Positions 1-13,448 of a DNA stretch of 64,000 nucleotides are shown piece by piece (the stretch's first letter is position 1; every line of letters starts with the position of its first letter). Source of the DNA: Carya illinoinensis (taxonomy: Eukaryota > Streptophyta > Magnoliopsida > Fagales > Juglandaceae). The notes under the pieces were generated by a model that was not told the DNA's origin, did no database searches, and was given only the letters and a program-made list of their open reading frames with translations. The translations under genes and the position numbers were made by a program. The DNA lies in the NCBI RefSeq assembly GCF_018687715.1, contig NC_056758.1:28584967-28648966 (forward strand). Reading direction: 5' to 3'.

Positions 1-3000
1 CTGATGCATAGTTATCCCTCGGAGAGATGGCTCCACTTCCTGCACCACTGCCTGAACGTTGAGGGAATTGACCATTGATTGTACCAAAGAAGAATTGGTT
101 GTGGCCACCATTCATGGCATTGCGAAGCCTGATTTGTTCAAAGTATAGGACTTGAACTGCCATCTGCACGGGTAGCCTTTCGTTTTGTGCTGCATGACTG
201 CAAGCTTCTTGGGATAGTTTCTGGCTGTCGATTGTTTTACAAAGTCGGTAGCGTTCAGAGTCCTTGATATTTGGATGAACCTGTAATTAGAAGCACAAGC
301 TGGAGCTCGATCACAACTTTGAAAAGAAAGATCAAAATGATTATGTAGTGTGCAGTTTAATTAATTATGAGGGATAGAGTGAGTGGCTCACTTTGAGGAA
401 GATATCCACAGCTCTGTACAATCCATCGCTAACCGTACGAGCATGGTCTGGAAGTAATTCTGCTAGTGCTATGAATTTTGATGTCATCAAGTTGGGGTCT
501 AGTGCAACTTCTGCAAGATAATTGTCCAATAACTTTGATACCTTCAGAATTGAACTTTGTTTTGGAGATCCAGGGCTATCAAAATCATAGACCATTTCAC
601 TTTCATCCCTCAAGTGATTATCTTCATCGTCATCTTCATCCAAGTTCAGAAAAATGGAGAATATCCTCAAGATTGATTCTGTATCATAAAGTGTGCTGTG
701 GTTGTTTCCATGTGAATTCGCAGGAATTAAGATGTCTTCAAGAATTGCCTGGTCCAGTTGCAGACCAATTCGCCTCTCCAGATCTGATCTGCAAGAAGTA
801 GATGCTGATGCTGCAATTGCTGTTTTCAGCAAACTTGAAAGAAATGCCATTGGAACTGGACTCTTTCTTGATTGGGTTGGTAGTAAGCTAACTATTGTTT
901 CAACAATGACTCTTTGCTTCTTCTGCAGTTCCAAATCCAAGAGGATTCCTTTGACCAGGTGGGGCTCCTTGGCAACAAGCCCTTGAAGAGAATTATGGGC
1001 ATAGTTTATCAAAATTTTGCAAATCAGATCCTGTTTTAGACCCTTGGATTTTACAGCAGACAGAACCCTTTGGAAGAAATCAAGATTAAGCACTGTGAGT
1101 GATTTTCCCCACCAGTCTGCAGGTGTTTCTGTTTCTATGCTTGGGACCGTTTTCACAGGGAAGTTATGGTCTAGTTTTAATAACCCAGACGTGAGCTGCT
1201 CTTTGCATGCATTATTGGCAATTGCATTGATAAGTCTGCTAACCAGGTTGATCTCTTCGGATATGGGCAGTAGGCTTTCACAACGATGAAGAACAGATAT
1301 TGAGCTTGATATATTCGGGAGCACTATCTCCTTTAGATATGCTTCAGCTAGACTTTCTATATTTTTCTCTGCAAAATCCTCTGTCATTTCCAGGAAATGA
1401 GCTGTACAGCATAGCATAGCTACGTTTGAGAGTGTAATTTCAACATTTACTCCATAACAAAACTTTGCAGCTAGCTCAAATGCCTCTGGTCCACCAGGAA
1501 CAACAGGGAGATTTATGCGTGAAACTTTTGAATCTTTTGCTTCGAGCAACAGTTTCCGAATTCTTCCACTCTTAGAAACTAGAGGGAACTGCAAAAGAAC
1601 CATGATCATTTTGACTTAAGCTTCTGGTGAAGTTCTCTTTTCCTCTTCGATTCTCACCTCAATCTCCTTAATATTACATTAACAATCACTTTTTATGAAA
1701 ATTCTTCAGACTATCAAGCATTGTTTGTAGTTTCATTACCAGCAGCTAAGTATGTTCTCGAAGAGAAATTTTTATTGTGAAACTTGAGCTAGAAACTATC
1801 CCAGACGGCACTGACAGAGAGATTTATGATTTGATATTATATTTTAGGATTTCATAGAGTGAAGTTTTTTTAAGTTTTAATGACAATGTGCAAACAAGTT
1901 AAATTTACAATCAATTACTGGACACAACCCAAATTTTCAAGGAAAGAAAATTTGCAGCTCAAAAGTTGGAATAAGAAAAATAACAATTAGAAGTCAAGTA
2001 CTTGATAGTCTTACCTTATGCAGGGCAAAGCTTGAGGCTCCTACTTCGACAGTAAGATCACTAGAAACATCAGATATTGGCCTGAAAGAGAAAGAATTGC
2101 ATGAATTAGATAGCAGAGAGATGAAAAAATTTCGAAGAAAGAAACTCTTGGACGCATACATGTTCATTAATGTCAATATTTTAGAAGCCTTGCAGTGGCT
2201 TCGTCAAAACTTGCCTCGCCATGTGCTCAGTGTAAATACCTTAAAATCTTAAACCTAAGGAGGACAGTACTGTTATATCCATCATTAGTATTTGGTTTGA
2301 TTCGGATGGCCCAGATTGGAAAATTAAGGGAATATAACATACACGAGGAGTGGGACTGGACAAGCAGTATTCTAGGCAATATGAGTAGATTCTCAAACGG
2401 TAAAAATAGTTGAACTGAAAAATGAAGAAATCTTTGTGGTTTTACAAACCAATTTGGGAAATTTTACTGAGTTGCAGAGATAGAATATCAGTCATATGGG
2501 TCCCTCCGGATTAAATTGATAACTACCTATGCTTGTTCTCTTCTGTGTATATTAAGCTAGAAGGTTTGTCACACTCGATGATCAAATGTACTACCTGTCC
2601 GTACTTTGTCTGTGGACCTATGGATAGTAAATACGCATAAATTATTGCCCGGCAAACATTAATTGCAGTTCACAATCTCGAGGGCTGCAGCAAGGAATAT
2701 GGTCCCTTTATCAGATCAACCTCGTGCTGATGTCGTATAAGGTTTTCGAGGCCATGGTCACGGTTGATCCGTCGTAGTCATGCATTCTGTTTTTGTGATG
2801 TAGCATGAGACATGAGGTACAGTTTTCTTCCATAAATTTTGGCAGCTTTGGAAAACAGAAGGAATGCCCCCAAAATCCTCTAAAAATGTCGGTTTTTAGT
2901 ACAAGATGTAGAAAAGGAGAAGCGCATGATGAAAACCTGATAGAATGCAAAGTAGCTCTAATTGCTGCAATGTTTGACCCCAGAATGTCGTTGAATGTGA

Positions 3001-3348
3001 TCAGATCTACTTTTAGTGAGAAAATGACGATTCATCTTAAATCTTAACATGTATTGACAGTTTTGAGTAAACAAAACGACAAATTCCATAACATGTTTGG
3101 TTTTTGCTTTTCTTCTAGGCTTTGCATTACTCCTATACAAATTTGTCATAATATCTACTTACTGTTGGGGAAACGTTGCACAAAATGAAGCCAAACCACA
3201 AGGAGGAGAAGATGAAAGAGAAATAACATGTCAAGAGTCGAGGAGGAGGAGATTACCATTCAGCAGCATGCCTTATACTGGAACTTGGACGAAACGACCT
3301 CTTCCCTGACATGCTTGGCTTCAAATCACCAACAGTAACGACACCCAT
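1..3348 (-). CDS. BTB/POZ-NPH3 family protein (3' end outside window)
   Basis: Four exons on the minus strand: 3348-3257, 2081-2015, 1588-392 and 280 to beyond base 1. All junctions are GT-AG and keep frame. Exon 1 starts MGVVTVGDLKPSMSGKRSFR and was chosen because exon 2 (WPISDVSSDLTVEVG) joins it in frame through a split Trp codon. The BTB fold covers roughly residues 30-130 (SDLTVEVG, FPLVSKSGRIRKLL, FELAAKFCYG). The NPH3 domain follows (WWGKSLTVLNLDFFQRVLSA, SCRSDLERRIGLQLDQA, SKFIALAELLPDHAR). The last exon has YRLCKTIDSQKLSQEACSHA and the AVQVLYFEQIRLRNAM segment. NPH3-family proteins act as substrate adaptors of CUL3 ubiquitin ligases at the plasma membrane in phototropin and auxin signalling; by remembered similarity it groups with Arabidopsis At5g67385/At1g03010-type members, whose roles are less defined. 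The C-terminal coiled coil lies outside the window. Confidence 0.93.
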
Positions 3349-6300
3349 GTCTACAAAAATAAAAACTGGCGATTTAACCTTAAAATTCCCACTGATAGCT
3401 CCGCACAACTCCCAAATAATTGCCTCTTTCAAGAATATAACTGCTTCAGCTCCTAACAAACTCTGTCGTTCCAGTCACAAACCAAAAACTGGGAATATAG
3501 TTTCTTTAAGGACCCCCCCTCTCCCACCTTCTCTGTCTGTAAAGAAAGCTGCACTGAGGTTAAAGTCACAGGAAATCATGCTGGATCAAGGGGTGGTGAT
3601 GACTTTAAAACATACCTTAATGAGTGTTTATAATGTGCTTAATCTAAAGTCAAGATTAAAAAAATGCAGGTGTGCTTACACTTTTCGGTGAAAGGTAGGG
3701 TGGGAGTGACCTCCTTTTAGATGGTTTTTGTTAAGAGAAATTGCAGGAATCCTGAAGGGTTGCAATGCTTTTGGGTGCTATAATCATGGCTAGTTAAAGC
3801 CACCCTATAAAAAAGAAAACAAAAAAGATTAGCTTTAAATTAAGTCTGGATTATGTGTAAAGCTAAACTAAAGTGGGAAACTAAAGAGAATGAGTTGGAT
3901 TAGATGCCCCAATGGAAACCACTGTGCATCCATCCAACTTAAAAACCAAAAACCAAATTGATTTAACCAGTACTGTCTCAACGCCTGTGATCTTTGGACA
4001 TTTCTGTGCCGTGAAAGAGGAAGAGGATGCGGGTTTTAATTTATTTTAAGAATGCAGACCAAGCATATATATATATATATATATTGGTCAAACTAAGGGG
4101 CTAACAATATATAGACGTGTGACGCACGCACGTAGGGTGAGGACTGTTGAAGTGATGGTAGCCTAAATAATTTCATCTCTTCAAAAACATTATTCTCGAG
4201 GGGGTGATATAACTAAACTATTAATACTCACGGTAGGTATGTATATATTTTGAGTAATGCTGATTAAATTTTTATAGTGCGTAAATATTGTGTAATTATT
4301 TTTAAAAAAATATAATCCGCTATTAATAAATTAATTTTTTTACATAAATTCTATATTTACTCTTTTTTTTTTAAATTACACGACACTTATACACTCCATG
4401 ACTATAAATATAATTTTTCTTATTACCACTCGTATCCACGTTGCTTTTTCTTCAAACTTAACTGTAATAAAACAGGACAAAAGGATCTTCGACTTAATCA
4501 TGTTGTCTAGCAGTCTCTTCAAAGATGCCTTCTTTTTTCTTTCCCGTTAACAAAATTAATTTTCCCTCGAGACTGCGTTATAACTACCTAGTTGAGCATA
4601 TTTTTTTATTATAAAATTATTGATTTTTATTTAATTATATTTGCTAATGATCAAATGAATCCTATAATACTTAATAATGTTTATTTCAATTTCTCAAATA
4701 ATATTAAATTAAAAATGTTTATTAAATGAGAGAGTACCCGCCTCTAATTGTATAATGTCTAGAGTACTGTCAACATGATCTGGCTCATCATCACTGATTC
4801 ACTAGCTTACCTTTTGGCTGCATGGGTATCTGGTATTGAAGTAAACAAACTTGTATGATTAAAGAGGACTGTATTTTCTATTTTTTGTTCAGGTTTTTTG
4901 TGATTTCCATTTCATAAAGCTTCATATCTTTTTTTGATTTTGTTTTTGGGGCATAGAGCCAATAAGAATGGAACAAAACAAAAGAACAGCCAAGGCCACA
5001 GGAAGTCTTTCTGTCTATCTTTTAACACCAAGCTGATCGAGTGGAAGGGGCTGGAATCATTACTGCAGTGTGCGCGAAGCTGGTGGCCACAACAGAAAAC
5101 ATATGGGACCACGGACCCCACCCTTTATCTATATACATACATATATATATATATATATATAACAGTACAGTCAGTACTATATATATTTGCTACAGTGCAC
5201 ATTGATCGCATGCCCGAGGATGATTGCATGGATCATTTTGATCCTCTAAACCAGATCATTCACCCATACCTGCTCAAACCATGTCATTCACCCTCACCTA
5301 CTCCCAAGTCCCAATCCTTCGAATTGCTTCTAAAACAGCATTTCAAAAGTGAGAAATGGTTTTTATAAATTTTAAATAGACAAGTTTTATATAAATTTTT
5401 GTAAAAAAATGACTTCTATTTAAAAAATATGTAAAAATATATATTCTTTATTATATGAGACTTATCTATTTGAAACTTATGCCTAATATTATTTTTCAAA
5501 ATTTTAGATTAATGTCATCTAAGATACCATCCGTGGATGTAACACTTATCGCATGATAGATCATATGATAATAATATAATCTTTATAGTTGAATCACATG
5601 AGTAACATTCTACCATTTAGATGATAGTAGGGAGAAAAAGGAAATGTCACTAATACAGAGAATTGTCCGTTGAGATAACACATTTTAAGCGGTTTTTCTA
5701 TGTTAAGTTAATATATATATATATATATATATGAATTAAAATGATAAAATTTAAGATGAAGAGTAATGGGAGGAAAAAGTTCTCCCGCCATGGAATCTTT
5801 TACAGTTGAAAATCAGGGCCATGTACATGGGCCTTCACATGATCCACCTTTGTTAAAAACTTGGTAGGCCCGGTTCTAATTCAGGCCTTTACACTTTACA
5901 GCCCATGACTCCCATCAATCTCAAGCATCTTTTGTTTTCTCTTATCTTCACGAGAGTTATCCAATGAAAACCCTAACTCCTATAACCTGCCGACATGACC
6001 CAAACAGGTGGAGATGAATGAATGTTTACTATTGGGTTCCGAAGTGACACAGATGATCAGACATGTTGAAGTGATATGAATGTTCCCATTTGTTGGTTCA
6101 AAGTGTTGTGTTTTTGGACCAAAGTTGTTTCCCATGTCCAATGATGGCAGAGAGGGAGGCATCTTACAACTCCATTTGAAAATTCATTTCAAGTTAAAGC
6201 TGCTTTAGAACAAGGAAAAAGTTTTAAACCCCACTTTTTTTCCCGACCTTTACGTTAAGATCAATGTTAAAGTGGAAGCAAGATTTTGGTTTTGGTTTTA

Positions 6301-6899
6301 TCCCACACGTTAAGGCTCGACCTGGTGATCACGTGTGTCGAACCAAGGGGGCAAGGTCCCAGCTCTGAAGAATACTAAGGCTGCGTTTGTACGTTGAATT
6401 AGGTGAATAACTCATCCTAACTCTTCCGCTTTAGTCCGATTTTTCAGTTTTAATATAACTATATTATTATTAGTTATAGTAATTTAATATAATATTAATA
6501 TTACTATATAAAAGTGATTTAATATAGTATTAGTAACACTAATACTATAGTGATTTGATATTAATAAGTTATAATGATTTAATATAGTATTAGTATTAAT
6601 ATACATTAGTATACTAATGCATACCAATTAATTAAAGCAAAATGTAATTACTATACTAATATATATTAGTATTACTAATGTATTATGTATTTATAAAATG
6701 GATTCAAAGGAATATGTTAAGAATTTATTAGGACTAAAAAAGTAATTAATATATATATTATATTAATAACATATGACCAAACAAATATTCATATTTAATA
6801 TTATAATTCTATGTTATAAATTATAATATAAAATTATTTCATATATAATTATATTTATTATATATATAATATTTTATATAATATTAAAAATTAATTATA

Positions 6900-7070
6900 T
6901 ATATATAAACACAAACCAGTCCAGTCTTGAAAATCCTTAAATTGGAACCGGACCAATTCTATCTAGTTTCTGGAATCATGGAATCAGTCTCGGATCGAAC
7001 CAGTTTAAAACCAAACCAACCGATCTAATCCGAGCCGATTTTTCGATTTAAACTTTTCACCCCTATGTTA
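6900..7070. repeat. End of an ACCGG-rich dispersed repeat
   Basis: The stretch contains repeated CCAGTCCAG, AACCGGACC and CGAACCAGTT motifs and ends in a CACCCCTA-type terminus. It follows a long AT-rich block. The same arrangement (AT-rich core with TATATATATATAAAC leading into GGTCCGG-type motifs) recurs at 15007-15680, so both are probably members of one non-autonomous repeat family. The other end of this copy is unclear. Confidence 0.45.
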
Positions 7071-7358
7071 AACTGAGTTGAGTTGAGTTGAATTGGGTTC
7101 ATTATAAATAGTAGTAAGCTGAGTTTATAGAGTGAGTTACGTGAAGCCCATTTAAGATGAATTTAAATGTATTTAGATGTTAATATGAATTTAAAGATAT
7201 TTATGGAAAGTTAAAAAAGGTTGTAACTTCCACGTGTAAAGATATTTTGAGTTGAAATGAGTTTAATAAATTGACAGTTTTGTGTTTAGATATTAGGCTC
7301 AACTTAAAATTAAACTTAACTGAATTGATTTCAATTAAGTTTAACAGTCAAACGGGAC
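7070..7358. repeat. Dispersed repeat, copy A (about 290 bp)
   Basis: This stretch is a diverged direct copy of 8850-9151. Shared blocks include ATTTAAA-rich text, GTTAAAAAAGGTTGTAACTT-like and AACGTATAAA-like stretches, TTTTGAGTTGAAATGA, TTAGATTCAACTTAAAATTA and a terminal CAAACGGGACC/CAAACTAGACC. It looks like a non-autonomous element of unknown superfamily; no coding content. Confidence 0.5.
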
Positions 7359-7360
7359 CT

Positions 7361-7551
7361 AGTTTGGTAGTAAGATGAGAATTTTGAGTTTTAAGATGAA
7401 ATATTAAAATATTATATTATATTTTAATATTATTATTTTTTTTGAGATTTAAAAAAGTTGAATTATTTATTATATTTTATATAGAATTTGAAAAGTTGTA
7501 ATAATGATACGAGAATTTTAAATTTGAGATGAAAATTTTTATCAACCAAAC
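7361..7551. mobile_element. MITE with GTTTGGT/ACCAAAC inverted ends
   Basis: About 190 bp, AT-rich, non-coding. The left end AGTTTGGTAGTAAGATGAGA and the right end (reverse complement AGTTTGGTTGATAAAAATTT) form imperfect terminal inverted repeats. The interior has TTTGAGATTTAAAAAAGTTG and an AT-rich segment. The sequence type resembles short hAT-like MITEs frequent in tree genomes, but the superfamily is inferred; no clear target duplication was read. Confidence 0.55.
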
Positions 7552-7919
7552 TGAACCTTAAAACTATTAGCTAATTTGCAAGAATAATTTTACTCGTCAT
7601 TTTTTATTTATTTTTATTCTTGCTAATATTTCATTCATATATTACATTTTTAATAACAAAATAATAAAAAAAATTAAATTTGGTACGGATGACGAATATA
7701 ATGACTTAATTTGCAACGAGAGTTTTGTAGACAAATATTATGCGACTACGACGGACATCCCACATAACTTAGTGGCGTGTGAGAGCCACGAGCGCTGCCG
7801 GCAACACGTGGCCAACTCGGTGAGAGGGTAGAAGTACTAGATGCCAAGAGACTCTCGGTGGAGTGCGTATTTGGTGGTGGTCGGGAGTCGGTAATTAGGC
7901 GTGCAAAGTCCCTGGAAAA

Positions 7920-7962
<43 letters not shown>

Positions 7963-8849
7963 TAAAAACAGCATGACATGATTGGAAAGCTAAATTATAA
8001 CCAACTAATGTTAATATAAAAATATAAGTAAGTTAGATTTTTTTAATAAACAGTCATTATATATATATATATAAAAGAAAAGAAGTTTTGAGTTTGAATT
8101 CTAATTTTATATTTTATCAAATTAATTAAATATTTTATTCAAGTTTATATTTTTGAGAAATAATATTAAATGATATTTATAATTCAAAGGTGTTAAATTT
8201 CATGTACTTATTTTAAAAAGAAAATAGATATATACTATCTAAAATTTAAAGGATGAATCCTGAGAGGTAACTTAATTGGTCAGATTTTGAGTTTGCTTTC
8301 TAATGATCACTAGTTCGAGTCCCTTCAAGATTACTGGAGGTTTACTTAACTTTATAGTCCCATAAGATTAATTGAGGTGCGTGTAAGCTGGCCCAAACAT
8401 TTAAGAATATAAAAAAAAAAAAAATTAAAGGATGAAACTACTTTTGTAATACTTTACTTTCTTTTATTTTTGATGTAAGACTTTGAAAGGTATTTTCGAT
8501 TTGAATTTATAATTTTTAATAAAATAATAATTTTTAAATATAATCGAATCAAAATAAAAGTCAAATTGTTTGGATTTTCCTCCTGAAATGAAAGGAAGGG
8601 AACAAAGCTACAATATCATCAAAACAGTATCGTATTCTGAGTGGATTGGGTACAAGCTGTGTACTTTCTTCCGTTGTTACAAATCAGTGGCTGTCGATGT
8701 TGCCATTTGGGGCTTTTATGATACGTGATGGGAGTATAAAAATTCTGCAGGCAGCCTCTACTGGTTAGCCATGTGGCCCTTGTACTTTAGACCGTGGAGC
8801 GCAGCAGTGAGCATGGCCGAGGCCTACAAGGAAATTAAGGCCGGGATCT

Positions 8850-9151
8850 TGAGCTGAATTTTTTATAAACAGTAATGGATTAAATAGATAAAATAAATTA
8901 TATAAATTATATTTAAAATAAGTTTAAAAATATTAAGATAAATTTAGTTCTATTTATGAAAAATTAAAAAAATTAATTCCAACGTATAAAAATATGTTTA
9001 ATTAAAAAAAATTATGAATATTATATATATGAAAATTTTGAATTGAAATGAATTTAGTAATCTGAGAGTTAGATGTTTAGACGTTAGATTCAATTTAAAA
9101 TTAAACTGAACTAAATTGATCTTTAATTGAATCTTGCAATCAAACTAGACC
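8850..9151. repeat. Dispersed repeat, copy B
   Basis: Diverged direct copy of 7070-7358, in the same orientation. No open frame and no recognisable terminal repeat. Confidence 0.5.
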
Positions 9152-9528
9152 GCCTCAAGCTTCTTATCCGATCCTCATCCAAATGGCAACCCCTTACAAA
9201 TCAACGTGCGTGCATGTAAACAATATCATCAACCATATATAGCCTTTTTGACAACATACAGCAAATGTAAAAACGCCTTTAGACACTTCCTTACTTTAAT
9301 ATTTTAAATGTATAAATATTACAACGTATAGATATTCATGACTGTACATAAATGGTAGAAACAGAGATGATGAGTCCAAGTGTGAGGTAAACCAAATTGG
9401 TTAATTATATGGTTGATAATCCTTAAAAGTGCAAAGTGGGGACTCTGCACAATTGACCACTAAACACTTGCTGAGCTCTATAAACCAAGTTCAGAAGACA
9501 ATGAAGAATGGGCTTCTAAGGTTTTGCA

Positions 9529-12500
9529 TTAGCTTGAACGACGAAACTCACCCCCTTGTCTGGTGCTTCTGACGCCGCTTAAAGTGGAAGAAATCTGGCT
9601 TGAAAGCTGCACTTCAGAGAGTGAAACTGACCCGGGTTGAGAAAAAATTAAACCAACTGAATTACTGGTATTCCCAGAAGAAGGCATTCTGGATGAAAAT
9701 GATTCCCTTTTGGATCCTGAAACCAATTCAGGCCGAAGCTCCGAAGAAGTGGATGAAGGAGCCAGAGTAGCTAGTAAAGAGCCAACTGGGTATGGGGCAA
9801 CTGGCATATCAATGAGAGATGATGCAGATGGACTGTATCTCATTGTTCCCATCGGATGATCAAATTTACATGTTGGCCCAAATTTGCAATGCCCATTTTG
9901 CAAGTAGAAAGCACACGGTTGCACCCCCTGTTTTTGGAAAATAAAAAAAATAAATAAATAAACTCATAAAAATACGTTCAAAAACTTTTTATTGATCTGC
10001 AAAGCCTCTGCATGCACTTTGAGAATATGGTCCGAAGCAACTGATGAACTTACTGATCAAGACATCACTGTCAACAATGGAAAGGGGAAATAGTGCAGAA
10101 ATAAAATACTGCAGAGAATTGAAGGCAGCGTAAATTATTATGCTTGCAACAATTGACATATCTGTTCATAGAAAATTTTTGATATAATAGATTACTAGAT
10201 GGCAATATAATGCACAAAAGAGATGGAAAACTTCATAAGAGTTTAGTTCACTTTATCACCAAACAGATCAGAAGGGGAAGTGAGGTACATGGTTAGCAGC
10301 AAGATAAAATTATGACAGGTTAGTAACTAAACTCTTCTACAATCTCTCATCCCTATTGCAAGTAATGCCTGCAATTATAGAAAGAATGAACTACAATGCA
10401 AGTCAAGAACATTATAATCAGGATCGATACTTGGTAATCCTGTTCTATACTCACAAAGTGGAGGACATCATTGGGGATTGATATTTACATCTTCACCAGA
10501 ATATTAGTGAGTTGTTGACAGACAGTTCAAGGTCCTTAAAGTGCAAATTGATGTTTACTATTACGGATCTACCAAGAATAAGAAGAATGTTATGAAGCAC
10601 TAACCCAATACTTAGGGAAAAGAAGCCTGTTCTCGAACTAGGAAAATCAATACAGCCATTGTACTGTGGAATACAGGTATGACAGACACACAAATTGAAC
10701 CAAGAGACATAACTAGATGGCAAGGACACATCCCTTGAGAATAATTTTTCATGGCTTTGATGCAACCGCAGCTGTCAAACATTTTTCTGAACATATGATA
10801 TTTGCTACCATATTTGAATTTTTTATGAAATATTAATAAGTTTTCAGACGAACAGAAAAAAGTGTTAGAAAGTGTAATATGTTATAACAATTATAAACTT
10901 TCCATTTTCTACATATATTTATTGTGTCAACACCTAGTTATTCATATCGTGCACTAATTATTTAATTACAAAATACCTCTAAGGCAGAGGATCAGTTCTC
11001 TTAAGCAGACCAAAGTAAATCATCAAGCATCACTATAGAAAACAGCTTAAATGGCCAAAATATAATTGCACGACTAAATTCACTAAAAAAGCATATAACA
11101 CCAAATCTTAGGTTCAGAGTCACTGCTAATATCAATAAGGTTGGGAAAAAGGTTTTTTTTATAAGTAATTAAAGATTTTATTAAAAATAAGTTGTGCAGA
11201 ACCCAATAACAAACTAAAACCTACTGGTCAGATACTAAGATCTAACAAAACACTTGTCTCAACATAAGAATAAAGATGAATTAAATAAGTTAAAGAGCAG
11301 AATCGTTTGGTCTAATCCAGATAAGGACTGTGCCATACCGGACGCAAGGGAAGACCGAGCTGACTGAGGACAGTCCCGGAAGAAACCCGATCCCGAGGAT
11401 GATGATATCGACAAGATGACCCGAATTTACAGTCCCCCGTTCTCATATAGTACTGGCATTCAAGTTCACCAGGTCTCTCAGGAAAGGCTTGCTCCTTTTG
11501 GCTACTGCTTGAAGGGTTAGCAGAAGAGGGTAACGAGAGATAAGGTCTTGCAAGTGCAGGTGTTGATGAAGATAATGGTGTTACTCCATACAGAGAAGTT
11601 GCTCCAACAGCAGGTTGAGCACCAGGAGATAGCGCAGGGCTGACAGGAGCCTGCAGCAAGTAAGCCAATGATAGTAAAAAGAATGCATGTACTTTCTGGC
11701 AAATCTCAATCTTGAGGTGTGAAGCTTATAGTGTACCGAATAAGGACTCCAACCCGGAATAGAAACAACCCCTGGGGAAAGCAGGACAGGAGCATAAGTC
11801 CCTGGCATGTAGGAACCAGGTAATAGCGGGTGCCTAGGCACACTCAAGCTGGTAGATGCGCTCCCATACAGTTCAGGTGTAGGAAGTGAAGGAGACTGCA
11901 CCGGTTGATAAAACTGAGGTGCAGATCCCGGTATTGAGGTGCCAACTGGTTGAGGATGATGGAATTTACAAGTTACACCAAATTTGCACTGCCCCGTTTT
12001 CAAATAATAGGAGCAATCTGTCTCACCCTGTTAGAACAACAAGTGTGCCTCAATTTTAGTACACTCACGATTTCATGACTTACTGATATTAGATTTGCAG
12101 GCATGCACGTGGGAATAAGAAGAAGGGAATACAAACCGGTCGTAATGGGTATCCATAAATATTTAGTGGAGCTTGGCTCAAGGATCCAACTCCATGTTTT
12201 GGATGGTGAAATTTGCAGGATGCACCAAATTTGCATGTCCCAGTTTTCAAATAATACTGCGCATTGAGTAATGAAAATAAGAAATACAAAAGGAACAAAA
12301 CCAGTTCACATTTTACAGGCCAGATTAAGACAATTATAAGCAAATCTGCCAGGCAGCCGCAATGTCAAGTCATCAACCATCAGAAGCCCATCTGAGGTGT
12401 TACAATCAATCACTACGCAACTGTGTACCTGACATAGAGGCTCCCCAACTCGCTCTGGGTACTCCCCTGTAGCCCTTACAGCTTCCACAACCTACGCAGC

Positions 12501-13448
12501 ATAAATCCAAATTAGCATTGAGAAAACCCAATTTACGCTTTCTAATCTGGGCCACTAGACTATCCAGAGGAATGAAAACGATCAATCTTTAAATCTCAAA
12601 ATCTGGCTGTTTGCCACTGAATAAAACAAAAAACCACCACCCCAACGTTACAATTACACAAAAACATGGCCAAGCGCAGGCTGCAGCCCAGGCGAATTCT
12701 CATTATGTCAAAACCATAATTATGAAAACATTTAAAAAAAAAAACAGTGCAATCATAAAATTCCAATTTCTGTTTCCTTTCCTTATCCTCAGATTTCGCA
12801 ACTAATAAACAAATCCAAAATTCAAAAGTTAATAAAAGAGTTGGGGTACTACACTGCCAAAACACTTTAATTGTGCAAGTTAAACGAAATTGAAAAACCC
12901 ATTTCACCAATAGCACCAACTACTTCAAATTGTGTTCATAAAACACACACAACATTGAAAACCTCACATCAAAACAACACAAAACCAATTGAAATGCATA
13001 TAATTTTCGAAGATACAGTAGTTTACCGCCGCGCGATCACGAGGATGATTGTAACGGCACCTGCCACCGTACCCACAGAAGCCGGTTCGCATGTAGTAAA
13101 CGCAATTGGGCACGCCAGGTCGCTCCGGGTAGGATTCGCTGCCCCTCAGCCCCAATCGCCACATCGACTCTACCATTGACCGCCAATATCAAGACCCAAA
13201 TCGTCAAAAGACCTTAACCAAAACCCCACATTGCAAGAACCCTAAACCCCCCAACCCCCACCGCCCCCCCCAAAAAAAAAAAACAAAAAATTGAAACGCA
13301 AAAGATAGATACAGACGGTCGAAATACGAATACAAACGAAATTGGAAGTACCTTCGAGCCCGGTATCTCCGCCTGAGGAGGTCCACTCAGGTTGATGACC
13401 TGGTTGGGACCCATTATTCCTCCCCTGGTTGCGACCGTACAATTCCAT
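9529..13448 (-). CDS. CCCH zinc-finger protein with five fingers (ZFN/C3H32-like)
   Basis: Seven exons on the minus strand: 13448-13352, 13169-13027, 12491-12429, 12256-12137, 12027-11737, 11650-11339 and 9927-9529, coding for 474 aa. All junctions are GT-AG and in frame. The start MELYGRNQG is the first Met of exon 1. Five C-X8-C-X5-C-X3-H fingers are visible: [80 protein letters not shown] and [20 protein letters not shown]. Fingers 1-3 form one cluster and 4-5 another, separated by a Pro/Ser-rich linker; this is the plant ZFN1/C3H32/C3H33 arrangement. The intron after Cys-Gln splits finger 2. Members bind nucleic acid, usually RNA, but the target of this one is not known. Residues after finger 5 are Ser-rich and low complexity. 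Intron 6 (9928-11338) is unusually long. Confidence 0.95.
9928..11338 (-). other. Long intron 6 of the CCCH gene
   Basis: About 1.4 kb between exons 6 and 7. I see no second gene or clear transposon in it; small open frames at 10493-10794 have no recognisable domain. Confidence 0.7.

Larger units (their letters stand above)
3349..9528. other. Intergenic region, AT-rich, repeats only
   Basis: I see no credible gene here. It holds the upstream region of the NPH3-type gene (from 3349), several (AT)n microsatellites (about 4065-4084, 5139-5161, 5710-5731, 7922-7959, 8058-8072), a very AT-rich block at 6440-6910, and the MITE-like repeats listed separately. Open frames in 4912-5368 and 5980-6162 show no recognisable domain and run through microsatellite sequence. 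A less AT-rich patch at 7750-7900 contains a CACGTG G-box core but no gene I can support. Confidence 0.6.

Noticed and set aside
478..1289. Plus-strand open frames over the NPH3 exon
   Set aside because: Antisense shadows of a well-supported coding exon.
365..1609. Single-exon NPH3 gene starting MIMVLLQ
   Set aside because: The first eight codons are intron; the acceptor at 1589-1590 and two upstream exons give the complete BTB start.
4912..5368. Open frames of 69 and 144 codons
   Set aside because: They run through an AT microsatellite giving YIYIYIYI and have no recognisable domain or splice context.
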